A stretch of DNA of 64,000 nucleotides. Source: Ianthella basta (lineage: Eukaryota > Porifera > Demospongiae > Verongiida > Ianthellidae). Position 1 is the first letter of the stretch; each line of letters starts with the position of its first letter. Positions 1 to 17,204 of the stretch are shown piece by piece. The position numbers and the translations under genes are program-made. The notes beneath the pieces are model-generated. The model saw only the letters and a list, made by a program, of their open reading frames with translations. It had not been told where the DNA came from and searched no databases. The stretch is from contig OZ025880.1 of assembly GCA_964019415.1 (NCBI GenBank), positions 694,802-758,801 on the forward strand. Direction: 5' to 3'.

Positions 1-6070
<6,070 letters not shown>

Positions 6071-6208
6071 CATCCAATAGTTTACAGCACTTTCATGTGT
6101 TAATTATGCAATTAACTGTAATACTACCATAGTACCATATACACATGCTTGTACAGCTATGCAATAACTAAGCTATATATAGCCTTTGTCCACAATAACG
6201 TTATAGCT

Positions 6209-6214
6209 AATAAA
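6209..6214 (+). terminator. Poly(A) signal of chitin synthase
   Basis: AATAAA lies about 140 bp after the TGA stop at 6070, in an AT-rich 3' region, the expected place for the cleavage/polyadenylation signal. The next gene, locus 1, is convergent and ends less than 800 bp away. Confidence 0.7.
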
Positions 6215-6464
6215 CATTTACCTTTACCTTTAGTGTGTGCACCAGTTCATTGTAATAATTCTTCAAATGAACTATGAATGTCAATTTGTAATGATTGTTA
6301 TCTTCTATTTCTGAGATCTAACAATCAGATGTATGACCCCTTTAGGTCATACTATGGTCCCTTATCCTCTGTCTCTCCAATACATATACCCTCCAGTTAT
6401 GCATCACATCTGTTCAGACACTGAAACACATGGATCTTGTTCGTGCTTACCAGTGACATATGCA

Positions 6465-6497
6465 CACAAACACACACACAACACGCACACACACATG

Positions 6498-6583
<86 letters not shown>
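6465..6583. repeat. (CA)n microsatellite
   Basis: CA-rich tract with a short GCGCGC interruption, between the chitin synthase 3' end and locus 1. Reading frames through it are simple-sequence artefacts. Confidence 0.95.
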
Positions 6584-6585
<2 letters not shown>

Positions 6586-6590
6586 TGCAT

Positions 6591-6668
6591 GATATCAGGA
6601 GCGCATAATGAGTAAAAACGGAAGGGGTACCTCTTCTGTTTTTACTCAGATGCACTCCTGATAATATC
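6591..6668. repeat. Near-perfect inverted repeat (hairpin)
   Basis: The left arm at 6591-6624 (core TGAGTAAAAACGGAAG) and the right arm at 6632-6668 (core CTTCTGTTTTTACTCA) are complementary over about 34 bp, with a few mismatches and one 3-bp gap, around a 7-base spacer. It directly abuts the (CA)n tract. It could be a small fold-back element. The position also allows a 3'-end role, but nothing supports that. Confidence 0.8.
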
Positions 6669-7001
6669 TAACTATGCACATAACCTGCAGTCACGTGTTC
6701 TACTCTGATGTCTCCAATGCATGCAAGGATGCAATAGCACCTTTTGAGTATCATGATCATGACAACAACTGTAGGGTATTGAGATGTTTGGTGCTTAGCT
6801 GTATGTGTAGCTATGTAGGATATTCGCAGTAGCTAGATGCAAAATGTGCACACATTCTCAGCACTAACGAAGTAAATCACTGAAGCAAACTGAGCGCACT
6901 GTGTTTATAACAATTCTACTGTAGTGACTGCATGTCTTGACTAACAGCACCTGCTTATCTATATGTATGCACCTAAGGTTACAAGTATTGCAAACAGTGT
7001 G

Positions 7002-8438
7002 TCAGTATATGTAGAGTTCCAACTGCTCAACGGCAATTGTGCTACTACCTGGCTGGCAAAAGCGAACCTCAAGGTCAGATACAGTTGCCTCTGGCATGGC
7101 TTTCCAGAACCACGGCATACGAGTGTTCTTGCAGCACTTGCTACCACGGTAACATCCTTCACCATCCCACAGTGGGTTTGAGGTGTGCCACCGGCTGTAT
7201 ACAATTGTATGTGGGCCTGACTCGCAATAGTAGTCATTACAAACAAATGATGGAGCAGCTGTTCCTGGGTTAGCAGCACATGGGCAGTTCCCTGTATTGG
7301 AACGAGATTCATAATTGCCAGCAACATAGCTCCAGATGTGCTGACGCTGTCCTTCTTTCCAGTAAGTGATGGACAATCCACTCAGATAAGCATTGTCAAT
7401 AGTGTTGTATCCACTGAGAGTACTGTAGTGGAATGTATTCTGAACAAAATGGCTATAACCCACCACTTTGCCACAAACATAGTCAAATGGAATGCTGTAA
7501 GTAGGGAATGAGTACAAATCACACAGATTACATCCACGATATGCAGTCGACCCACACATCTTCTTCCCTGATGAGGTAAATGTTTCCATATTACGAGGAC
7601 ATCTAGCAGAAGGTCCAGTCATATTGATGTATGCCACACGCATCAGTCCACTCACCCCACACAGATCAGCCTTCATGTAACAGTAGATATAAACATAGGA
7701 GTATAGTGGACCTTGGAGAGGGTATGCCTTCATCCAGTAATAGCCTGATGGAAGGGAATTATCACAGGCATGGATTTCGTAGCAAGATGTTGCAGGATTG
7801 AGGGGAGTGCTTCCAGGACAGCGCTTTCTACTTGTGTTCTCACATTTGGATGGCATGTCTGTTGGTTGTGATGATGCTGTGGTTATTGGGCTTCTTGTAG
7901 GAGGGGTACTCTTGTTTGATTCAGTACGAGGTGTGGATAGAGGAGTATGAGTTGTTTGAGTGACTGAACCACTTCTGTTATTACCGCACTCCACTACCAC
8001 TTTAATAGGGTCCTGAGGAGGAGGAGAAGTGGTCAAATTCTTCACTTCCTCTTTTGTTATCAAGCGTACAATCTCTCTAAGTTCTGCAACATCTAGCCCA
8101 CTGGGGCCAGGGAGACCAGGGGATCCTTGTTTTCCATCCATGCCATCTCTACCTGGCTGCCCATCACTGCCATTGTTACCAGGTGGTCCTGGGGGACCTG
8201 GACGCCCTTATTGTCCATCACGTCCTGCTCTGCCTTCTCTTCCAGGTGGCCCCTCAAGTCCGTCTCTACCGGGAGAACCCTGAATCATGTAGCCTACATT
8301 GCACTGTCCAGTGGTGTTGGTACTCTGAGTGGGGTGAGGCTGTAGTGGAGGGGAATCAGTGCCCTTATCTCTAAAGGCAGAAGGCAGAATGATAAGGAAA
8401 CAGGTCAGAGCCACCACACAGGGAAGGTTGAACTTCAT
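7002..8438 (-). pseudogene. Locus 1: collagen-like secreted protein, one nonsense codon
   Basis: First member of the array. The ATG at 8436-8438 opens a signal peptide (MKFNLPCVVALTCFLIILPS), a Pro/Thr-rich leader with the conserved TTGQC and about 20 Gly-X-Y triplets. A TAA at 8208-8210 sits at a Y position inside the collagen stretch. The same frame continues without further damage through one [15 protein letters not shown] segment, the Thr/Pro linker and a complete head ending ELYIY at 7002. Paralogues with this stretch have a Pro codon here, so at least two base changes are implied. It may be a young pseudogene, a null allele or an assembly error. Its leader and first triplets differ from the type A genes, while its head is closest to locus 9. 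Variable-loop residues include SHFVQNTF and FCQPGSSTIAVEQ. Confidence 0.8.
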
Positions 8439-8475
8439 GGCTTGTAGTTGTTCATTGTAGCTCCTGTTGTGCCAG

Positions 8476-8483
8476 CATTTATA
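8476..8483 (-). promoter_or_regulatory. TATA box, locus 1
   Basis: TATAAATG on the minus strand, about 40 bp before the ATG. A TATA at nearly the same distance recurs before loci 3, 4, 5, 7, 9, 10, 11 and 12. Confidence 0.55.
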
Positions 8484-9448
8484 TCCAATCCTATTCTCAG
8501 TGTCACAATGAGGTCATAAGTAAGCTATTGTCTGCCACACATACCTATGGGTACCCATGCACCAGGAGAACTCAAGCACTGCTTATGAACAAGCAATTAC
8601 ACCACCTCTGCACCATAAACAATTAGTTAGGCCCCCTTTGCACTGGACCCACTACTGATGGTACTTATAACAAAACCTTTGAACTCCACAGAGTGCACTA
8701 ATCACATTGCAGTAGGTAGCCAACACTGTGCTGAGTCAGCAACTGATGATATAAGCCTACAAGCTACTGTGGTCTCGCTTGCAGCCCTATTTCTCTACCT
8801 TCTCTCCTTATTATCTATGCATGAATGCACAATAATAGGGGCTGGCACAAGAGACTACAGCTACTGTTACTGTACCTTCAGCTCTTCTAGGCCAAAATAT
8901 TGTGTTAGCTGTCAGACTATAATACTCTTATGACTCAGCTCAACCTCACTGCAAGGACAGATATAGTAATATTCTCTACTTGTATCATTAAGATACAGTT
9001 ACTATATACTTTGTGAGTGTGTATATGTACGTATAATGTGTACATGTACGTATATTGCACATATCATGCTTGGTTAACTGCATAACATATATATCATTCT
9101 ATGAGTCTCAGTAACTGAGGAAAGCAGTCATGTATAACCCATAACATATTTATTGATCATGACTAGCTCTGTGACCCATTGTTTTACTCACTAACTATTA
9201 TACGTACATACCACCCTCCCTCACAGCTTGTACCCCACTAGCTGTTGTAGCCACTGCCTCACCACACTTCACAGTACAATCCCTATATTCCTCCCCATAC
9301 ATACATCCCTTTCAGCACAACCTGAATACACTGGTCAGAACCAGTCTGCCTCCAGGAGAACCAGTGTGTATAATGTTGTGAACTTCAACAGCAAATTGCT
9401 ATTTTCTCAATCTGACACTACAGCCTCAACAAACCTAAACAAATCTAA
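8484..9448. other. Intergenic, loci 1-2
   Basis: AT-rich spacer with no supported gene. The plus-strand frames at 8658-8933 and 9228-9533 have no recognisable domain, and I treat them as chance. Confidence 0.5.
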
Positions 9449-10872
9449 CTACATATGGTTACAAGTAATGCAATCAGCGTATGTAGAGTTTGCATTTTGC
9501 TCAACGGCAACTATAGCATTATGGCTTGGCTGACAAAAGCGAACCTCGAGGTCGGATGATATTTTCTCTGGCATGGCCTTCCAGAACCACGGCATACGAG
9601 TGTTGTCACAGCACTTGCTACCATGGTAACATCTCTTGCTGTCCCACAGTGGATTGTAGGTATGCCACTGTTCAGATGGTGTTGAGTGAGTTCCAGACTC
9701 ACAGTAATAGTCATGGCCAACAAACCATGGAGCAGCATTGCCTCGTTTAGCAGCACAGGGACAGTTGTGTGGATTGGATATATTCTCCCGTAACCCTGCT
9801 ACATAGCTCCAGATGTGCTGACACTGCCTTTCCTTCCAATAAGTTATGGACACTCCACTGAGATAGCCAATATCAATGGTATCATATCCATAAAATCTGA
9901 ATCCATACGGGTGATGCCAGCTGTAGCCAACCACTTTGCCACAAACATAGCCAAATGGAATGTTATAAGTACGAAATATGTGTGAATCACACACTTTCTT
10001 TCCACATGTAGCATTGGTCCTGTTCATATTGATGTATGCCACACGCATCAGTCCACTCATCCCACACAAGTCATCCTTCATGTAACAGTAGACGTGGATA
10101 TAGGAGAATGATGGACCAGGGAGATGGTGCGTTTTCACCCAATAGTGGCCTGATGGAAGGGAACGATCACAGGCATGGATTTCATAGCAAGAAGTGGCTG
10201 GATTGAGGGGAGTGCTTCCAGGACAGTGTTTTCTACTTGTGTCTGTTGTTTCTGTGGGTGCTGTTGGGGTAGTTATTGGTCTTCTTGTGGTGGGGCTGTA
10301 CTTGTTCCATTCAGTGCGAGGTGTGGATGGAGGAGTGGGAGTTGTATGAACTACTGAACCACTTCTATTATTGCCGCACTCCACTACCACTTTGATAGGG
10401 TCCTGAGGAGGAGGAGAAGTGGTCAAGTTCTTCACTTCCTCTGTTGTAATCAGGCGCACAATCTCTCTCAGCTCTGCAACACTGATAGGACCCTGAGGCA
10501 CAGTTGTTTGGTTTTTAACTTCCTCTTTTGTTATCAAGGTACTATCTCTCTGATCTCCTCAAGGTCTACCCCACTGAAACCGGGGGGACCAGGAGTACCT
10601 GGCAGACCATCAGCACCGTTTCTTCCTGGTTGTCCGTCAGCTCCTTCCTTTCCTTGGGGCCCAGATGGTCCAGGGAGACCGTCACGTCCGTCTCTACCTG
10701 GAGGACCCATCTGTGGTCCTTAAACCAAGTAGCCTGCATTGCACTGTCCTGTGGTGTTGACAGCTGGAGAAGGTTGGGTTTGCAGTGGAAGTGAGTCAGT
10801 TCCTTCAGCAGCAAAAGCACTGGAAATAGCCAGGAGCAAGCAGCTCAGAAGCAGGACACTTGTCAACTTCAT
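9449..10872 (-). pseudogene. Locus 2: type C collagen-like gene, multiply broken
   Basis: Aligns throughout with intact loci 6 and 8. Visible lesions: a TAA at 10720-10722 where paralogues have CAA (Gln of YLVQG); a one-base deletion near 10538 (TCAAGGTAC versus TCAAGCGTAC) shifting frame inside the first helical segment; an in-frame loss of about 21 codons of the head near 10010 (between NATC and GKKVCDS), which removes a cysteine; and a small insertion near 9497 that replaces the usual ELYIR end. The ATG (MKLTS) is at 10870-10872. The intact 3' part still shows the two-segment type C arrangement, the linker and most of the head. This is clearly a pseudogene, though the remaining frame from 10537 to 9449 is long. 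Confidence 0.88.
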
Positions 10873-12132
10873 CACTGCTCCAATTACAGAAGATACTGTG
10901 GCTGTAGCTCCTTGGGCACTGGGCTGTGTGTATCACCTGACATTCCTCCAATCCCGTGACCCGATGGGGTGACCATTTGTTGACACTGCAAAGTTGATAA
11001 CTGTCCCACCTACAGATGTATCTTCATGCACACAAAGCAGAACACAATGATATTCATGAGCTGCAATGACAACTTCTGTACACCATGCAAGTAGTGCTCA
11101 GTTGCCAAACACACATGCCTCACATGATGTGTCATGTGAAGACTGATGTTTGTATAAATTATGTGTGTGTATACTTATGCATAATTATAATGTTGCATGT
11201 GCCCTTGCTTATCTGTGTTTGCAAGTGTGAGTGCATGTGTGCTATGTGCTGTGCGTATGTGTACATACCTATGAGAGACAGTGGGTGCTGTGCATACGTA
11301 TACAGTGACAGCAAGAACTATTCCATGAACACATGCACATGGATAGGAGGATCATGATCTAATCCATGAACTTGGATGCTGACAGACATGCAGACTGGGG
11401 AATGGACACAGAATGGCATACGTATCTGGATGCTTCACCGATGATTAATACATAGTGGTATATACAATGACATACTGTACTAGTAACAACCAGTCAGAGC
11501 AAGTTGCACACAATTACTAATAGATAAGCTACGTAGACAGTTGCACTATACGTAAGATGTAGCTGGCTAAGCTACAGTAACTATGTATTGCAAAGGAACT
11601 ATTTTCCAAGTGCATAATCTTCCATTCTAAAGCTTAGTAAGCTTATGAATATTTCTAGATGTGCAATGCCGATGTAGTCGTGAACCCTTCCAATATTGGG
11701 CTGATGCCAGCAACTTCAAGGTCGCTGGTGTCAAAACCACTAAATGCATTGTGGGACAGGCTCTGGACTATCTTCAAAGGAAGACCAGAATGCACACACA
11801 TTTACACATAAGTACTGATATGTAGCTAACTTGTATGGATAAGCATGCAGTTGGCAGTTGACAGATGGTGTCATTCTATACAATCCATGTACTGTAAGGA
11901 AGGTAATATAACCCCGAGAACATCACAAGAATTACTGCATAGGATAGTGAGAATCTGATGCTGCAGTCATGCAATATTTGGCATCCTGCATTCTTTATGC
12001 ATGCTCACAGGATCAGCCAATCAGTCACATTAAACACACTGCATCTATAACAATTCTATTAACACTCTACATATCTCTGACTGACAACACTCTCTAATCT
12101 AGCTAACATTACTGGTAATTGCAATTAGTGTG
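10873..12132. other. Intergenic, loci 2-3, with a head relic
   Basis: The spacer is paralogous to those above loci 6 (26717-27840) and 8 (36051-37221). It contains TG-rich sequence near 11160-11260 that corresponds to the LINE insertion site at 27.1 kb, and the small relic described at 11655-11765. Confidence 0.7.
11655..11765 (-). pseudogene. Short relic of a head C-terminus
   Basis: The minus strand reads '..FDTSDLEVAGISPILEGF..', followed by a stop. It matches the '[10 protein letters not shown]' end of the head weakly, with its Cys lost. The paralogous relic at 36800-36905 is better preserved and supports this reading. Confidence 0.45.
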
Positions 12133-13659
12133 TCAGTATATGTAGAGTTCCAACTGCTCAATGGCAAAGATGTAGCCAGTTGGCTGGCAAAAGCGAACTT
12201 CGAGGTCAGATACAATTGTATCTGGCATAGCCTTCCAGAACCATGGTAGACGAGTATTGCTGCAGCACTTGCTACCACGGTAACATCCTTTGCCATCCCA
12301 GAGTGGGTTTGAGGTGTGCCACTGGTTGGATGGTGATCCGTGAGTGCTAGACTCACAATAGACATCAATGCCAATGAATGACGGAGCAGCTCTACCTGGG
12401 CTAGGAGCACATGGACAATTAGCATCATCGCTACCTGTTTCACGATACCCTGCAGCATAGCTCCAGATGTGTTGACGCTGCCTTTCTTTCCAGTAAGTGA
12501 TGGACAATCCACTCAGATAAGCATTATCAATAGTGTTGTATCCACTACTAGTGCTGTAGTAGAATGCGTACTGAGCATACTGGCTATAGCCAACCACTTT
12601 GCCACAGACATAGTCAAATGGAATGCTGTAAGTAGGGAACGTGCGCGAATCACACAGTTTGCTTCCACGATGTACAGTCGACCCACACATCTTCTTCCCT
12701 GATGAGGAAAATGTTTCCATATTTTGAGGACAACTAGCATTAGTCTTGTTCATATTGATGTATGCCACACGCATCAGTCCACTCATCCCACACAGATCAT
12801 CCTTCATGTAGCAGTAGACATAAACATGGGAATACAACGGACCATGGACATGGTGTGTCTTCAACCAGTAATAGCCTGATGGAAGAGAATGATCGCAGAC
12901 ATGGATTTCATAGCAAGAAGATGCAGGATTAAGAGGAGTGCTTCCAGGACAGCGCTTTCTAGTTGTGTTATTGCATTTAGATGGCATGTCCATTACTTGT
13001 TGTGACGGTGCTGTGGTTATTGGGCTTCCTGTGGTAGGGGTACTCGTGTTCAACTGGATACGGGATGTGAATAGAGGAGTACGAGTCGTTTGGATGACTG
13101 AACCACTTCTGTTATTACTGCACTCCACTACCACCTTGATGGGGTCATGAGCAGGAGGAGAAGCAGTCAAGTTCTTCACTTCCTCTTTTGTTATCAAGCG
13201 AACAATCTCTCTCAGTTCACCCATGTTCAACCCACCGGGACCAGGTGGACCAGGGGGTCCCTGTTTTCCATCTAAGCCATCCCTTCCTGGCTGTCCGTCC
13301 TTACCATCTCTACCCGGCTGCCCATCGCCGCCGTCGTTACCTGCTGGACCAGGTGGTCCTGGGGGACCTCTACGTCCTGGCTGTCCATCACGTCCTGCTC
13401 TGCCATTGGTACCTGGTATACCTTCTCTTCCTGGCGGCCCCTCACGTCCGTCTCTACCTGGAGTGCCCATTAGCGGTCCTTGAACCAAGTAGCCTGCATT
13501 GCACTGTCCTGTGGTGTTGGTACTCTGAGTGGGCTGAGGCTGTGTTGGAAGCTGTGACTGCACTGGAGGGGAATCAGTGCCCTTCTTATAACTAGTGCCA
13601 AGGGCAGCTGGTGGGATGAGGAGGAGACAAGTCAGAATCACTACACTGTGTAGGTTCAT
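12133..13659 (-). CDS. Locus 3: type A secreted collagen-like protein with cysteine-rich head
   Basis: Intact, 508 residues, single exon. Signal peptide about 1-20 ([20 protein letters not shown]); Pro/Thr/Gln-rich leader with Cys53 just before the collagen stretch, suited to interchain disulfides; 26 uninterrupted Gly-X-Y triplets (about 65-142) rich in charged GRD/GRE/GKD; a helical [15 protein letters not shown] segment (about 148-163) that could register the trimer; a Thr/Ser/Pro linker with NXS/T sites; and a head (about 232-508) with about 17 Cys. The head has [37 protein letters not shown], the QHIWSYAAG motif, NCPCA, a [13 protein letters not shown] motif and EQLELYIY. The first part resembles the start of fibrinogen-like domains. 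Ligand unknown; role as a secreted oligomeric binding protein is inferred. Variable loops: [29 protein letters not shown]. Confidence 0.88.
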   Translation of the reverse strand: MNLHSVVILTCLLLIPPAALGTSYKKGTDSPPVQSQLPTQPQPTQSTNTTGQCNAGYLVQGPLMGTPGRDGREGPPGREGIPGTNGRAGRDGQPGRRGPPGPPGPAGNDGGDGQPGRDGKDGQPGRDGLDGKQGPPGPPGPGGLNMGELREIVRLITKEEVKNLTASPPAHDPIKVVVECSNNRSGSVIQTTRTPLFTSRIQLNTSTPTTGSPITTAPSQQVMDMPSKCNNTTRKRCPGSTPLNPASSCYEIHVCDHSLPSGYYWLKTHHVHGPLYSHVYVYCYMKDDLCGMSGLMRVAYINMNKTNASCPQNMETFSSSGKKMCGSTVHRGSKLCDSRTFPTYSIPFDYVCGKVVGYSQYAQYAFYYSTSSGYNTIDNAYLSGLSITYWKERQRQHIWSYAAGYRETGSDDANCPCAPSPGRAAPSFIGIDVYCESSTHGSPSNQWHTSNPLWDGKGCYRGSKCCSNTRLPWFWKAMPDTIVSDLEVRFCQPTGYIFAIEQLELYIY

Positions 13660-13696
13660 GGTTTGTAGCTGTTACTTGCAGCTGCTGCTGAGCCAC

Positions 13697-13704
13697 TATT
13701 TATA
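13697..13704 (-). promoter_or_regulatory. TATA box, locus 3
   Basis: TATAAATA on the minus strand, about 40 bp before the ATG at 13659, within a block conserved between the type A and B genes (GCTCAGCAGCAG then the leader and CTACAAACCATGAA). This implies a leader of only some 10-20 nt. Confidence 0.6.
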
Positions 13705-13804
13705 GCAAATGTAAGGGTCTAATTCTATTTTCAGTACCACTATGATGATGTCATATATACCCATTTAAGCCATATAAACAACGCTACATTATGTCATATT
13801 GTAC

Positions 13805-14156
13805 TACAGTGGAACCTGTCCAAGATGGCCACTTTATATAGCAGCCACCTCTCTGAAACAGCCAGACTTCCTGGCTCCAAACAGCACTATCATAGCACTA
13901 AAGCATTGTAGCCTACCTCTGTAATGCAGCCCCTCACTACGTATATAACTGGGCCACAGGTGAGCGTCATAGATAGGTTTCACTGTACTGTCTAAGGCAA
14001 CCACCTCTGGGCCAGTTCTACCTGGTCTTTATAAAGAGGTGGCTGCTCTACAGAAGTAGACTGTATATGTTTTAGAGCTATTTGGGGCCAGGGAGGCTGG
14101 TTGATTTAGAGAGTGGCTGCCTAACTCAGTGGCCATCTTAGACAGGTTCTACTGTA
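13805..14156. mobile_element. MITE-like element, long composite form
   Basis: About 350 bp. The terminal inverted repeats extend about 27 bp with two mismatches and begin CAGTGGAACCTGTCCAAG (right end CAGTAGAACCTGTCTAAG). TA flanks both ends. It shares its ends and much of its interior with the 160-bp copy at 2486, but has extra internal sequence, including further inverted segments ('acctctgtaatgcagcc' and 'ggctgctctacagaagtag'). It may be a head-to-head fusion of two shorter copies. Non-coding. Confidence 0.7.
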
Positions 14157-15713
14157 TGCATTTACTGTAGGTACAGAAGCTTGGCTTGAGAGAATGATAA
14201 TCTGTTGGGCCTGCATATTCACTGTGACCCAGTCACAAGCTACTGAACTCCACCATTACAAGCTGGAGTAGAACAGGGCTACTACTCACAATGCTATCAC
14301 TTTTTGTCACACATGCATACGTATGTGTGTGTGTCATCCAGTCCCATTCCTTCTGTGAATGCTGTATATGGAGAGTACTATTACGGTGTGCAATCTACAC
14401 ATCAGAAGGCATGCTAAACATGTGCAAGATCATTCCATGCCATGCTGGATACCACAATGACTGCTGGTCTATCACACATGCCTGCAAGCAACCATGTTAG
14501 CCATGCAGTATTCTGTCATGCAGCAATTCCTTCATCACTGCTTGTTGCAGCACTTCAATTGACAACAGTAAAACAGATCTAGACTAAGATGTCTTTGAGC
14601 CAGGCACACCAAACAACATTCTGTCACATATACAGACCCCGTTTTAGCTTAATGTTCTCTATTGATGTGCTGATGAAACAACCCATCTCCACTAATGCAA
14701 TTACCCTTGAACATACAAGTGTATTAGCATCGGACTGTTGTAAACAGGTTTGTGGAGTCATGAGTGGGCTTTGGTACACATGACAGGTCCCCAAGTTTCC
14801 ACACATCTGAGAGCCAAGTCATATGGCTCCCCCTTCCCCATCACTTGTGGGAACTCAACCTCATTAGTGCCCAATTAATGATGTCGACTGCATGCTGACA
14901 TGTCCTGGAGAGGCAGATGCGTAACTAGGGCTGAGACTACTGGCAGATTCATGGAGTGCTGCAAGTATTTATATATCACAATCTGTGATATGATCATATG
15001 CTCTGTGTTACTATTGCAGCTCTTATTAGCCACACGTATCCCATACAGGTCTTATACGTAAGTGGTGTTTGCGCATAAAAGTAGCAAGAACGCACCTTTA
15101 CACATTTGCTACTTGAGCTGCTTATACAGTATGTAGGGACCAGACATGCAAAGTGTTCACTAATCTGTCTGACTTGCAGTCACGCAATGCAACACAGTCA
15201 CTGTTTACCAACATGCTTTTAAGAGATGGCTAGTTCCAGATTGTGCATGGGGAGCAAACCCTTATGACCCACCCTCCATGTCTTAAAAGACTTCTACCTC
15301 CCTTAGTGTCTAACTGCATGTACTAACTGCATGTCGTTGTAGTGCAGTTGTAGCACTGTGCATAGATTAAGTTACTGCAGCACTGCATGTACTAAAGTCA
15401 ACATCAAACAACCATGCACTGGCTAGAATGCACTGCATCATGATTTCATTCGCACATGTCAGTAACAGTCTCTTGTTCACTGATCACACTTCAGCAAAAA
15501 ACACTTGAAGTATACATACACGTAGTAGTGTGCTATAGGAGCATACACTACAGCTCACTAGTAATAGTATCTTTTCAGCAATGAATGGCTAAATGTTTCA
15601 AATTACAAAACAGAGGTAACTACTAATTATCAAAGTGTGATACTGATCACGCTTTCAACTATTGTGCACACACAATTCAAGTAGTATACGAGGTAGTACT
15701 GCTGCTAAAGAGT
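14157..15713. other. Intergenic, loci 3-4, with repeat modules
   Basis: No gene. It carries a copy of the recurring module (AAACAGGTTTGTGGAGTCAT, then the GAGCC...GGCTCCC hairpin and 'CATCACTTGTGGGAA') at about 14740-14960. Confidence 0.7.
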
Positions 15714-17159
15714 TCAATACACATAAATTTCAAGTTGTTCAATGCCAGTTTTGTCTGAGCCAATCCCATTTGGCTGGCACCAGCGAATTTCAATGTCGGA
15801 TGTAGCCTCCACAGGCAAGGTCTTCCAGAACCATGGCGCACGATTACATCCATGATTGCAGCACCTGCTACTACGGTAACAACCTTTGTTATCCCACAGT
15901 GGGTTGGAGGTGTGCCACTGTTTGGCCGGTGTTGAGTGAGTGCCAGACTCACAATAGAAGTCATTTCCAACAAATGCTGGAGCCACTCTACCTGGGGTAG
16001 CAGCACAGGGACAATTACATGTATGGGAACTAGTTTCACGATACCCACCAACATAGCTCCAGATGTGTTGACGTTGTCCTTTCTTCCTATTGGTGATGGA
16101 CAACCCGCTGAGGTAAGGACTGTCAATGTTGTTGTACCCACTACTGGTACTGTAGTGGAATCCACAGTTAGCATAATACCCATAGCCAACTGCCTTGCCA
16201 CACACAACATTGTATGGGACATGATGAGTGTGGAATATCAGAGGATCGCATTTGGTTTTGTCAGTGTTAGATGGCCCACATAATTTCTTTCCTGATACAG
16301 TATAAAGTGCCAGAGGATCAGGGCACATGGTGGTTGTCCTAGTAACATTCAAATACCCAATGCGCATAACTCCAGCTATCCCACACTTGTCTTCTTTCAT
16401 GTAGCAGTAAACACGAACAGGTAAGTGTAACTGATCATAGGGATGGTACCTCTGTATCCAGTAGTAGCCAGAAGGGAGAAAACGGTTGCAGAGGAGAACA
16501 TTACGGCATGAGGTGGCGGGATTGTAGGGGGTGAGGCCAGGACAGTCTTCATGCGATGTGTTGTCACACTTGTATGGCAGAAGACTGGTGAATGTACCTA
16601 AAGGTGTACTTGGCAGTTGAGCACTGGGGGTAGCTGTCCTATGCACATGAGGACCAGTTACATTGGAGCACTCCACCACCACCTGGATAGGGTGCTGAGG
16701 TGCCATCAAGCGAGCTATCTCTCTGAGTTCATTCATGTCTAACCCACCAGAGCCAGGGGGACCAGGGGGTCCCTGTTTTCCATCTAAGCCATCCCTTCCC
16801 GGCTGTCCGTCATTACCATCTCTACCCGGCTGGCCATCACCGCCGTCGTTACCTGCTGGACCAGGTGGTCCTGGGGGACCTCTACGCCCTGGCTGTCCAT
16901 CTCGTCCTGGTTTCCCATTCAAGCCTGGTATGCCTTCTCTTCCCTGTGGCCCTTCTCGTCCGTCTCTCCCCGAGGGGCCTTGAACCAAGTAGCCTGCATT
17001 GCACTGTCCTGTGGTGTTGGTACTCCGAGTGGGCTGAGGCTGTGTTGGAAGCTGTGACTGCACTGGAGGGGAATCAGTGCCCTTCTTATAACTACTGCCA
17101 AGAGCAGGAGGAAGGATGAGGAGGAAACAGATCAGAATCACTACACTGAGTAGGTTCAT
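15714..17159 (-). CDS. Locus 4: type B secreted collagen-like protein with cysteine-rich head
   Basis: Intact, 481 residues. Signal peptide [20 protein letters not shown]; leader with TTGQC; 26 Gly-X-Y triplets; then '[14 protein letters not shown]' instead of the LITKEEVKN segment; a shorter Thr/Pro linker; and a divergent head ([82 protein letters not shown]). All landmark cysteines are present, plus extra ones (ANCGF, SSHTC, NHGCNR). The tail loop is longer than in type A (CQPNGIGSDKTGIEQ). It is duplicated, flanks included, as locus 7. Function inferred as for locus 3. Confidence 0.87.
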   Translation of the reverse strand: MNLLSVVILICFLLILPPALGSSYKKGTDSPPVQSQLPTQPQPTRSTNTTGQCNAGYLVQGPSGRDGREGPQGREGIPGLNGKPGRDGQPGRRGPPGPPGPAGNDGGDGQPGRDGNDGQPGRDGLDGKQGPPGPPGSGGLDMNELREIARLMAPQHPIQVVVECSNVTGPHVHRTATPSAQLPSTPLGTFTSLLPYKCDNTSHEDCPGLTPYNPATSCRNVLLCNRFLPSGYYWIQRYHPYDQLHLPVRVYCYMKEDKCGIAGVMRIGYLNVTRTTTMCPDPLALYTVSGKKLCGPSNTDKTKCDPLIFHTHHVPYNVVCGKAVGYGYYANCGFHYSTSSGYNNIDSPYLSGLSITNRKKGQRQHIWSYVGGYRETSSHTCNCPCAATPGRVAPAFVGNDFYCESGTHSTPAKQWHTSNPLWDNKGCYRSSRCCNHGCNRAPWFWKTLPVEATSDIEIRWCQPNGIGSDKTGIEQLEIYVY

Positions 17160-17196
17160 GGTTTGTAGCTATTCACTGGAACTGCTGCTGAGCCAT

Positions 17197-17204
17197 CATT
17201 TATA
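17197..17204 (-). promoter_or_regulatory. TATA box, locus 4
   Basis: TATAAATG on the minus strand about 40 bp before the ATG at 17159; the same block precedes locus 7. Confidence 0.6.

Noticed and set aside
8208-8210. Reading the locus 1 stop as lying within an intron
   Set aside because: The collagen triplet pattern continues on both sides in the same frame with no loss, so nothing needs to be spliced out.
8029-8283. Pro/Gly-rich plus-strand frames such as GPGRPGDPCFPSMPSLPG, repeated at 13223, 16735, 20213, 29801, 43002, 49585 and 58512
   Set aside because: They are the complement of Gly-X-Y codons (Gly and Pro codons are mutually complementary) and lack signal peptides or independent conservation.
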